Of a DNA stretch of 64,000 bases, positions 53,751-64,000 are shown in pieces. Made by a program: the position numbers and the translations under genes. Under the pieces are notes generated by a model. That model worked only from the letters and a program-made list of their open reading frames with translations, searched no databases and was not told the DNA's origin. The number at the start of each line of letters is the position of its first letter. Positions within the stretch are counted from its first letter, which is position 1. Origin of the DNA: Rhodanobacteraceae bacterium (GTDB taxonomy: Bacteria; Pseudomonadota; Gammaproteobacteria; Xanthomonadales; Rhodanobacteraceae); contig JAACZU010000008.1 of NCBI GenBank assembly GCA_009996615.1, forward strand, positions 62,001 through 126,000, in the 5' to 3' direction.

Positions 53751-54524
53751 ATGGAAGACCTCCGCCTCAGCGCGCTGCCAGCGCTCGCCGACAACTACAT
53801 CTGGCTGCTCGCCGACGCGGGTGGCGACGCGCTGGTCGTCGATCCGGGCGAGGCGGCGCCGGTGCAGCGCGCGCTCGCGCGCGAGCAGTTGCGCCTGCGC
53901 GCGATCCTGCTGACGCACCACCACCCCGATCATGTCGGCGCCACAGCCGAGCTGGCCGCGGCGACGGGCGCGCGCATCCATGCGCCGCACGACGCGCGCA
54001 TCGCCGCGTCCGACGTGCGCGTCGGCGACGGCGATGTCGTGCAGCTGGCCACACCGGCCCTGCGCTTCGACGTGCTTGCCGTGCCCGGCCACACGTCCAG
54101 CCACGTCGCCTATCACGGCCACGGCCTGCTGTTCTGCGGCGACACGCTGTTCAGCGTCGGCTGCGGCCGCCTGTTCGAGGGCACGCCGGCGCAGATGCTG
54201 GCCTCACTGGAACGGCTCGCCGCACTGCCCGGCGACACGCTGGTCTGCTGCGGCCACGAATACACCGTCGCCAACTGCGCGTTCGCGCGCACGCTTGATC
54301 CGGACAACGCCGCGCTGGCCGCGCGCGCGGCACAGGCCGCCGCGCTGCGCCAGCGCGGGCTCGCGACCGTGCCGGTTTCGCTGGCCGAGGAGCGCGCCTG
54401 CAATCCGTTCCTGCGCATCGACGCGCCGGCGCTGGTCGCCGCGCTCGGGCATGCCGATGACCGCGTCGCGCGCTTCGCCGCCCTGCGGCAGCGCAAGGAC
54501 GATTTCCGGATGCCCGCCGCGTGA
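53751..54524 (+). CDS. gloB: Hydroxyacylglutathione hydrolase (glyoxalase II)
   Basis: 257 residues. The metallo-beta-lactamase motif THHHPDHVGA (His56 to His61) binds two metals; PGHTSSHVAY, FCGDTLFSVGCGRLFEG and CCGHEYTVANCAFA are glyoxalase II signatures. It hydrolyses S-lactoylglutathione to lactate and glutathione, the second step of methylglyoxal removal. The 3' end overlaps the mltD GTG. Confidence 0.93.
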   Translation: MEDLRLSALPALADNYIWLLADAGGDALVVDPGEAAPVQRALAREQLRLRAILLTHHHPDHVGATAELAAATGARIHAPHDARIAASDVRVGDGDVVQLATPALRFDVLAVPGHTSSHVAYHGHGLLFCGDTLFSVGCGRLFEGTPAQMLASLERLAALPGDTLVCCGHEYTVANCAFARTLDPDNAALAARAAQAAALRQRGLATVPVSLAEERACNPFLRIDAPALVAALGHADDRVARFAALRQRKDDFRMPAA

Positions 54525-55864
54525 GGTGCCCGGCCCGCCTGCGGCACGCACCGCTCGGTGCCGCCTTGCTGCTGGCCGCCTGCACCGCGCCGCCGGTGCG
54601 CCCGCCACCGCCTGCCGCGCCCGCGCCGACCCCGCCAACGGCCGAGCAGCCGACGCCATCGGCGCCGGCTGCGCCGGTCCCGGACGCGCATGCCACACAA
54701 TCGCCGTGGCCGCGTCTGCGCCAGCGCTTCGCACTGAATGCCTGCGCATACCGCCCCGAGGTGCAACGTTGGGTCACCCAGTACGCCAAGGCTCCGCTGC
54801 AGTTCAATGCGAACTGGACCCGCGCGATGCCGTTCCTGCTGCTGGTGGTCGACGAGATCGAGCGGCGCGACCTGCCGGGCGAGCTGGCGATGCTGCCCTA
54901 CGTCGAGAGCGACTATCGCCCCGTGCCGGCGCGTGGCGGCGACCGCCCCGCCGGCATGTGGCAGCTGATGCCCGACACCGCGCGAAACGCCGGCCTGGCC
55001 GTGCGCGCCGACTTCGACGAGCGCCTCGACGCGCAGGCCTCGACGCGTGCCGCACTCGACCTGCTCGAGCGCCATCACCGCCAGTTCGACGACTGGCGGC
55101 TCGCCAACATGGCCTTCAACAGCGGCGAATACCGCGTGCGTCGCCTGCTCGGCGGGCGAGATGCGAACACGCTCTCCGCCGCCGAGCTGGCCAAGCTCGC
55201 GCTCAGTCCGACCACGCACGACCATCTCGACCGCCTGCTCGCGCTGGCCTGCATCGTCGAGACGCCGGAGCGCTTCGGGCTGAAACTGCCCGAGCCGGGC
55301 CCGGACGACCGCGTCCGCGCCATCGCGCTCGAGGCGGGCATGGACATCCGCGTGGCGGCCCATCTGGCCGGCATCCCGGTCGAGCTGGCCAGGCGCCTCA
55401 ACGCCGGCTACCGCCGCAACCGCATGCCGCCGGACGGACCGCACCGGCTGCTGCTGCCCGAGTCGTCGCTGGCGCGCTTCCATGCAACCGCCGATGCGAT
55501 CCCGGTGGCACTGTGGAACGACTGGCACGAGGAGCGTGCGGTCCGCACCAGCGGCATCGGCAGCTGGGCCAGCCAGCTCGGCCTGCCGGTCGCGGTGCTG
55601 GCGGCGGCCAATGCGCTCGACCCGAATACATCCGTGAATCCGAGCATGCGCCTGCTGCTGCCCGGGCGCGAAGCGGACCCGCCGCCCGACGACGCCGCGG
55701 CGCGCGCCAGCGCGCGCTCGCCGCGCGTGCACGTCGTGGCCGCCGGCGACACGCTGTCGCACGTCGCGCGGCGCTATTCGATTCCGCTGGCGCGGCTCAA
55801 GCGCCTGAATCCGCAGGCCGGCACGCTGCGCCCGGGCGACCGCCTGCGCCTCTCGGCCGAGTGA
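54521..55864 (+). CDS. mltD: Membrane-bound lytic murein transglycosylase D
   Basis: 447 residues. A lipoprotein signal ends at LLLAAC, followed by a Pro-rich linker. The SLT domain has the catalytic Glu in AMLPYVESDYRP and WQLMPDTARNAGL; the C-terminus carries one LysM domain (HVVAAGDTLSHVARRYSIP). It cleaves peptidoglycan glycan strands. The GTG start overlaps the gloB stop (GTGA). The next gene, fabI, is 51 nt away. Confidence 0.88.
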   Translation: MRCPARLRHAPLGAALLLAACTAPPVRPPPPAAPAPTPPTAEQPTPSAPAAPVPDAHATQSPWPRLRQRFALNACAYRPEVQRWVTQYAKAPLQFNANWTRAMPFLLLVVDEIERRDLPGELAMLPYVESDYRPVPARGGDRPAGMWQLMPDTARNAGLAVRADFDERLDAQASTRAALDLLERHHRQFDDWRLANMAFNSGEYRVRRLLGGRDANTLSAAELAKLALSPTTHDHLDRLLALACIVETPERFGLKLPEPGPDDRVRAIALEAGMDIRVAAHLAGIPVELARRLNAGYRRNRMPPDGPHRLLLPESSLARFHATADAIPVALWNDWHEERAVRTSGIGSWASQLGLPVAVLAAANALDPNTSVNPSMRLLLPGREADPPPDDAAARASARSPRVHVVAAGDTLSHVARRYSIPLARLKRLNPQAGTLRPGDRLRLSAE

Positions 55865-55915
55865 AGCTCGGGTAAACTGCTCGGCCAGCCAACAACTACA
55901 TTTTCTGGAGTAGCC

Positions 55916-56698
55916 ATGGGTTTCCTGCACGGCAAACGCGCCTTGATCACCGGCATCCTCAGCCAGCGCTCGATCGCCTGGGGCATCGCCAACGCGATGC
56001 ACCGCGAAGGCGCGCAGCTCGCCTTCACGTACGTCGACGAGAAGCTGAAGGACCGCGTCGACGAGGCGGCGACGACGTTCGGCTCGAACATCGTGCTGCC
56101 GTGCGACGTGACGCGCGACAGCGACATCGCGGCGCTGTTCGAGAGCCTCGGCCAGCACTGGGACGGCTTCGACATCCTCGTGCACTCGATCGGCTTCGCG
56201 CCGCGCGAGGCGCTGCAGGGCGAGTTCCTCGACGGCCTGACGCGCGAGAGCTTCGCGGTCGCGCACGACATCTCCAGCTACAGCCTGGCCGCGCTGGCCA
56301 AGGCGGCGCGCCCGATGATGAAGGGCCGCGGCGGCGCGATCCTGACCCTGACCTACCTCGGCGCCGAGCGCGCGCTGGCCAGCTACAACGTGATGGGCCT
56401 GGCCAAGGCCAGCCTCGAAGCCAACGTGCGCTACCTCGCCTACAACCTCGGCCCCGAGGGCACGCGCGTGAACGCGATCTCGGCCGGTCCGATCAAGACG
56501 CTGGCCGCGTCGGGCGTGGCGAACTTCCGCAAGATGCTCGACCACGTCGAGCAGAACGCGCCGCTGCGCCGCAGCGTCACGATCGACGAAGTCGGCAACA
56601 CCGCGGCGTTCCTGTGCTCGGACCTGGCCTCCGGCATCACCGGCGAGATCACCTATGTCGACGCCGGCTACAACACGCTCGGCATGACCGGGCTCTGA
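55916..56698 (+). CDS. fabI: Enoyl-ACP reductase (NADH)
   Basis: 260 residues of the short-chain dehydrogenase family, FabI type: [17 protein letters not shown] at the cofactor site and the active-site set Tyr147, Tyr157 and Lys164 ([11 protein letters not shown]). [11 protein letters not shown] is also characteristic. It performs the last reduction of each fatty-acid elongation cycle. A GGAG site precedes the ATG. The gene ends at a run of repeats and a strong hairpin. Confidence 0.93.
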   Translation: MGFLHGKRALITGILSQRSIAWGIANAMHREGAQLAFTYVDEKLKDRVDEAATTFGSNIVLPCDVTRDSDIAALFESLGQHWDGFDILVHSIGFAPREALQGEFLDGLTRESFAVAHDISSYSLAALAKAARPMMKGRGGAILTLTYLGAERALASYNVMGLAKASLEANVRYLAYNLGPEGTRVNAISAGPIKTLAASGVANFRKMLDHVEQNAPLRRSVTIDEVGNTAAFLCSDLASGITGEITYVDAGYNTLGMTGL

Positions 56699-56783
56699 CC
56701 ACTGCGTTAGCCCGCGGCGCCCCGGGTCGCCATGGCCCGGGGGCGCCTTCCAAAGGCGTCGCAGGGATTCCGGCAGGCTGCGC

Positions 56784-56806
56784 AGGAGCGGCTTCAGCCG
56801 CGATGC
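56784..56806. repeat. GGAGCGGCTTCAGCCGCGATG repeat
   Basis: AGGAGCGGCTTCAGCCGCGA is a copy of the family seen at 29653 and within icmF at 11814. It is intergenic, between fabI and convergent ppiD. Confidence 0.6.
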
Positions 56807-56883
56807 CTTTCTACCAGCCGCCGCAAACGCATCGGGACCGAAGTCCCTTCCACGGTGGTCGGCGGCGCTCCGGCGAGCAAACG

Positions 56884-56914
56884 AAAAGGGCAGGACTCAT
56901 CGTCCTGCCCTTTT
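56884..56914. terminator. Bidirectional terminator between fabI and ppiD
   Basis: AAAAGGGCAGGAC pairs with GTCCTGCCCTTTT around TCATC; an A-run and a T-run flank the stem, so it can work on both strands. Confidence 0.8.
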
Positions 56915-56941
56915 GCGTTTCCAACCGCTTGCGGCCCGTGC

Positions 56942-58858
56942 TTACAGGTCCTGCAGCTTGTCCTCGTACACCTTGATCTTGGTGTTCTTGCGCAGCACGG
57001 CGATGAAGTCGCGCGTCACGACCGCCACCTCGTCCTGCTGCAGCGTGTTGCGTGCGGCTTCCTTGGTCTTGGCGTCGGCCAGCGCCGGATCGCCGTCGAT
57101 CACGGCATCGAGCTGCAGCAGCGCGTAGCGGTCGTCGCCGAGCGTGACCAGCTGGCTGGACGGCTTGCCGGCCTGCGGGCGCGGCAGCGCGAACGCGGCG
57201 GTGACCAGCGCACTGTCGATGTTCGCCGCATCGCGGCCGATGCCCTTGCCGTCCTCGACGGTGAGATGCTGCGCGGCGGCGAGCTGGTCCAGCGTCTGGC
57301 CCTTGCCGAGATCGGCGAACAGCGCGTCGGCCCTGGCCTTGGCCTGCGTGGCGAGGCGCTCGGCGAGGATCCTGCCGCGCACCTGCTCGCGCACCTCGTC
57401 CAGCGGCATCGGCGTGGCCGGCTTGTGCTCGGCGATGCGCACGACCGCGATGTGCTCCGGACCGAGGTCGATCGGATCGGAGTTGTTGTTCTGCACCAGC
57501 ACGCCGTCGGAGAACGCGGCCTTGACCACGGCCGGGTTCGCGGCGATGCCCTCGCCGCCCTGGCGGCTGAACAGCGCGGTCTTCTGCACGGTCAGGCCGA
57601 GCTCGTGCGCGGCCTGGTCGAGCGAGGACGGGTCCTGGTAGGTCAGGTCGGTCAGCTTGCCGGCCTTCTCGGCATACACGCGCTCGCGCTCGGTCGCGGC
57701 GTATTCGCGCTCGAGCTCGGGCTTGACCTCGTCGAACGAGAGCGTCTTGCCCGGGCGGATGTCGCGCAGCTCGATGATGTGGTAGCCCTCGCTGGTCAGC
57801 ACCGGCGCGGACACCTGGCCCTTGTCGAGCGCGAACAGCGCGTTCTCGAACGCCTCGTCGGTCGTACCCTTGTCGAGCCAGCCGAGATCGCCGCCCTGGT
57901 TCTTCGAACCGAGGTCGTCGGAGTCCTTCTTGGCCAGCTCGGCGAAGCTCTTGCCGGCCTTGAGCTGCTGCTCGATCGCCTCGGCCTTGGCCAGCGCCGT
58001 CTTCTGCTCGTCCGGCGTGCCCTTGCCGCCGACCTTGACGAGGATGTGCGAGGCCAGGCGCTGCTCCGGCGAGACGTAGCGCGCCTTGTTCTTCTCGTAG
58101 CGCTCCTTCAGCGTGGCCTCGTCGGGCGTGGTGTCGACGGCGAGGCCGGCGGCATCGAGCTCGAGGTAGTCGAGGGCGACGCGCTCGGGCGTCATGAACT
58201 CGGCCGTGTGCGCCTTGTAGTAGGCGTCGATCTCGTCGGCGCCGACCTCGTTGTTCTCGAGCGCGGGCTTGTCCAGCTTGACGTAGCGGATGTCGCGGCG
58301 CTGGTCCTTCAGGCGCAGGTAGGCGGCGACGTCGGCGTCGGTGACCAGCGCGGTCGCGCCGATCTGCACCGGCAGCTCGCGCACGCCGAGGTCTTCGCGC
58401 ACGCGCTCCTCGAACGAACGCGGCGACATGCCCTGTCCCGACAACAGCATCTTGTACTGGGTCGGGTCGAAGTGGCCGTCGGTCTGGAACGCCGGGATGT
58501 TCATGATCTCGTCGCGCACGCGCTGGGCCGGGATCGTCACGCCGAGTTTCTCGTTCGCGGCGAGCAGGACCTGCTCGTCGATCATCTGGTCGAGCAGCTG
58601 GCGCTTGATCTCCGGGCGCTCGAAGAATGCGGCGTCGAGCTGGCCGCCGCTCATCTGCTGCATGCGCTGGCGGTACTGGTTCAGGCGATCACGGAACTGG
58701 TCCGGCGTGATCTGCGCGTCGCCGACCTTGGCCACCGCCATGTTCGTGTTCGCGACGAAATATTGCTCGATGCCGAAGAACGAGAATCCGACGACGATCA
58801 CGCCGAGGATGATCTTGACGAGCAGGCTGGATTTCTTTCCGCGTAGCAGTTGCAGCAT
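56942..58858 (-). CDS. ppiD: Periplasmic chaperone PpiD
   Basis: 638 residues. One N-terminal anchor (SSLLVKIILGVIVVGFSFFG, 10-29) is followed by a SurA-like chaperone region (DQFRDRLNQYRQRMQQ), a parvulin domain (ASHILVKVGGKG, then GGDLGWLDKGTTDEAFENALF and GYHIIELRDIRPG), and a long C-terminal chaperone part. It helps outer-membrane and periplasmic proteins fold at the Sec translocon. The start at 58858 is set by MLQLLRGKK, the usual N-terminus; the longer frame upstream is not used. It lies downstream of hupB and tRNA-Val, a conserved order. Confidence 0.9.
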   Translation of the reverse strand: MLQLLRGKKSSLLVKIILGVIVVGFSFFGIEQYFVANTNMAVAKVGDAQITPDQFRDRLNQYRQRMQQMSGGQLDAAFFERPEIKRQLLDQMIDEQVLLAANEKLGVTIPAQRVRDEIMNIPAFQTDGHFDPTQYKMLLSGQGMSPRSFEERVREDLGVRELPVQIGATALVTDADVAAYLRLKDQRRDIRYVKLDKPALENNEVGADEIDAYYKAHTAEFMTPERVALDYLELDAAGLAVDTTPDEATLKERYEKNKARYVSPEQRLASHILVKVGGKGTPDEQKTALAKAEAIEQQLKAGKSFAELAKKDSDDLGSKNQGGDLGWLDKGTTDEAFENALFALDKGQVSAPVLTSEGYHIIELRDIRPGKTLSFDEVKPELEREYAATERERVYAEKAGKLTDLTYQDPSSLDQAAHELGLTVQKTALFSRQGGEGIAANPAVVKAAFSDGVLVQNNNSDPIDLGPEHIAVVRIAEHKPATPMPLDEVREQVRGRILAERLATQAKARADALFADLGKGQTLDQLAAAQHLTVEDGKGIGRDAANIDSALVTAAFALPRPQAGKPSSQLVTLGDDRYALLQLDAVIDGDPALADAKTKEAARNTLQQDEVAVVTRDFIAVLRKNTKIKVYEDKLQDL

Positions 58859-58985
58859 GAGTTTCAGAACCCGTTCTGGTTTGGCGGCCCGCGCCGGGGC
58901 GCAGGTCGTCGAGATGGCGATTCTACGCGGCCGGGCGCGGCGCCGTGCATGGGAATGCGCCGATCCGGGGCGTGCGCAACCCCGC

Positions 58986-59015
58986 AAAAAACAAGGGCGC
59001 CCGGCGGGGCGCCCT
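58986..59015 (-). terminator. Terminator of the tRNA-Val gene
   Basis: On the minus strand AGGGCGCCC and GGGCGCCCT form a stem with a 4-nt loop, followed by TGTTTTTTG. It lies 126 nt beyond the tRNA 3' end. Confidence 0.7.
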
Positions 59016-59140
59016 CGCTGGACATTCGGATGGGGCCGATTCGATGCGCGCCTGCTGCGCCTGGGACAGCCCGTCCGGAACCTGCAACGACCCTGACCCG
59101 GCGATGTCCGGAAAAGGCCAAACGGCCCGTCCGGAAGATT

Positions 59141-59215
59141 TGGTGGGTGCTGAGGGTTTCGAACCCCCGACCCTCGCCTTGTAAGGGCGACGCTCTACCG
59201 CTGAGCTAAGCACCC
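59141..59215 (-). tRNA. tRNA-Val (UAC anticodon)
   Basis: 75 nt with encoded CCA. Reading the minus strand: acceptor GGGTGCT/AGCACCC, D-arm GCTC-AGCGGTA-GAGC, anticodon stem TCGCC/GGCGA with loop CTTACAA (anticodon TAC), 5-nt variable loop, and T-arm with GTTCGAA. It decodes GUA and probably other GUN valine codons. It stands between hupB and ppiD. Confidence 0.97.
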
Positions 59216-59270
59216 GGACCGCAGTGGGAAACCCGGCCCCGCGGGACCGGTTTCCCGGGGCGGTGGGATC

Positions 59271-59543
59271 TTAGCCCACCGCGTCCTTGAGCGCCTTGCC
59301 GGGCTTGAACGCCGGCACCTTGGACGCCTTGATCTTGATCGTATCGCCGGTACGCGGATTGCGACCGGTGCGCGCAGCGCGCTTGCGCACGACGAACGTA
59401 CCGAAACCCACCAGCGAAATCGAGTCGCCCGACTTCAGCGCCTTCTTGACGACCTTGAACATCCCCTCGACGGCACGCTCCGCATCGGCCTTGGTCAGGC
59501 CAGAGGCATCAGCAATCGCACCAACGAATTCGCCTTTGTTCAT
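59271..59543 (-). CDS. hupB: DNA-binding protein HU-beta
   Basis: 90 residues, the family length. MNKGEFVGAIADASGLTKAD, then SLVGFGTFVVRKRAARTGRNPRTG and a C-terminal FKPGKALKDAV give the HU fold with the DNA-binding beta arms and the RNPRTG tip. It bends and compacts DNA as dimer. The order lon-hupB-ppiD is conserved in proteobacteria. Confidence 0.95.
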   Translation of the reverse strand: MNKGEFVGAIADASGLTKADAERAVEGMFKVVKKALKSGDSISLVGFGTFVVRKRAARTGRNPRTGDTIKIKASKVPAFKPGKALKDAVG

Positions 59544-59916
59544 TTATGACTCCCGCTCGGGGACGTCCGCCCCGCAGTGAAATTTATCGGTCGGCATGCG
59601 CTCCCCTGAGGGACATAGCCCCATCTCGGCACATGTCGCTACCCCGCCATCGCCCGGACTCGCGTCACCATGGATCGCGGCGCGCCCTTTATACCAGCGC
59701 CCCGAAAGCCGCGCAACACAAGGCGTGGCGCGCTTTTGCGGGATTCGGATGCGTGCTGCGAAGCGCAATTTTCGCGCCCTGGGGATTGACGCGCGCGAGG
59801 ATATGGGAGTGCGGATGCGCCGCACGCACCGTGCGGCGACTTGCCGGCGATGGCTGCCCAACGGCAGCGATCAGGCCCTCCCCTCCCGGATGAAGGAGAG
59901 GGCCCGGGCAACGCTG
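59544..59916. other. Gene-free stretch between lon and hupB
   Basis: 373 nt that should contain the hupB promoter and the end of the lon transcript. A GC hairpin (GGCCCTC/GAGGGCC, 59874-59904), 13 nt past the lon stop, may be a terminator or a CTCCCC-family repeat. No open frame with protein character is seen. Confidence 0.5.
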
Positions 59917-62382
<2,466 letters not shown>

Positions 62383-62560
62383 CGGGATCGCGGTATGAGT
62401 GGTTGCAAGGCCGGGCGTCCTGCCTCGATGGGCCGGTGGCGTGCGCCGCGATGCACGCTTCAGAGCTGATCGCGGCGACCACCAAGCTTTTCACATCAAG
62501 CACTTGCGCGCTGACTGCGAAAGCTTCTTCAGGCCCGTGGCGCGGGCCGTGTAAACGCAA

Positions 62561-62586
62561 ACGGCAGCGTGGACTCACGCTGCCGT
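62561..62586 (-). terminator. Terminator after clpX
   Basis: ACGGCAGCGTG and CACGCTGCCGT pair around GACT; on the minus strand TTTGCGTTT follows. It separates clpX from lon. Confidence 0.75.
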
Positions 62587-62638
62587 ATCGTCAAGTGAGG
62601 ATGTCGGGCCGCGATTGCAAGAGCGGCCGCCGCGCCGG

Positions 62639-63916
<1,278 letters not shown>

Positions 63917-64000
63917 GCCCCGCCTCGGGAAATCGCCGTGTTCAATGCCGGCTGAGAATAGCACAGCGGGACCGGGCACCCGACCCGGTCCGCGCTGGCG

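Noticed and set aside
58859-58987. N-terminal extension of PpiD to 58987
   Set aside because: The extra 43 residues are Arg-rich and precede the standard MLQLLRGKK start next to the membrane anchor.
62383-62560. Heat-shock promoter upstream of lon
   Set aside because: A CTTGATG-like element exists on the minus strand, but no matching CCCCAT-type -10 lies at the right distance.

Overview
The window is GC-rich (roughly 65-70 percent) and reads as a chromosome segment of a Lysobacterales (Xanthomonadales) gammaproteobacterium, possibly Rhodanobacteraceae. Supports are the order clpX-lon-hupB-tRNA-Val-ppiD, the dnaQ-rnhA-methyltransferase-gloB block, an IcmF/isovaleryl-CoA branched-chain acyl pathway, DnrO/DnrP-like genes, an NGFE motif in a secreted protein, and many short palindromic repeats. 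The genus is an inference.

Positions 1-11650 are accessory. They hold an overlapping three-gene operon (AAA ATPase, PIN-type nuclease, RNA ligase), an MFS carrier, a secreted beta-helix protein, a REP-associated transposase (RAYT) wedged between a broken beta-helix gene and an IS256-type remnant, an AT-rich PARIS-type defence pair (AriA/AriB), a HicAB-like pair, a DUF2283 pair and a decayed copy of the icmF tail.

Positions 11662-22287 encode branched-chain amino acid and acyl-CoA catabolism: IcmF, a leucine-type amino acid dehydrogenase, isovaleryl-CoA dehydrogenase, a thiolase and a methylcrotonyl-CoA carboxylase beta-type subunit. icmF is unusual: four tracts of three different chromosomal repeat families are translated in frame inside it.

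Positions 22400-50700 form an anaerobic-life supercluster. Respiratory genes are qNor, NirK (lipoprotein with C-terminal cytochrome c), a NirV-like protein, SCO, NnrS, DUF2249 and DnrO/DnrP-like proteins. Copper supply comes from an OprC/NosA-type TonB receptor and a His-rich DUF2946 protein. Biosynthetic genes that work without oxygen are interleaved: UbiU, UbiV, a chorismate mutase-UbiT fusion, a UbiD-family decarboxylase, NadA/NadB and FabA/FabB. Nine FNR/DNR-like palindromes (TTGAY-N4-RTCAA, some with one end mismatch) lie in or near promoters here, several at a constant 63-67 nt from the start codon. Respiration, cofactor and membrane-lipid synthesis may therefore be switched together when oxygen falls.

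Positions 50890-64000 are housekeeping: a PP2C phosphatase, dnaQ, rnhA, a methyltransferase, gloB, mltD, fabI, then on the minus strand ppiD, tRNA-Val, hupB, lon and clpX. Intergenic stretches through the window are rich in repeat families (GGGAAT tracts, CTCCCCTTGAAGGGGAG hairpins, CGTCATTCCGGCGAA palindromes, GGAGCGGC/GCCGCGATG repeats). Some copies supply stop codons, N-termini or internal residues of genes.
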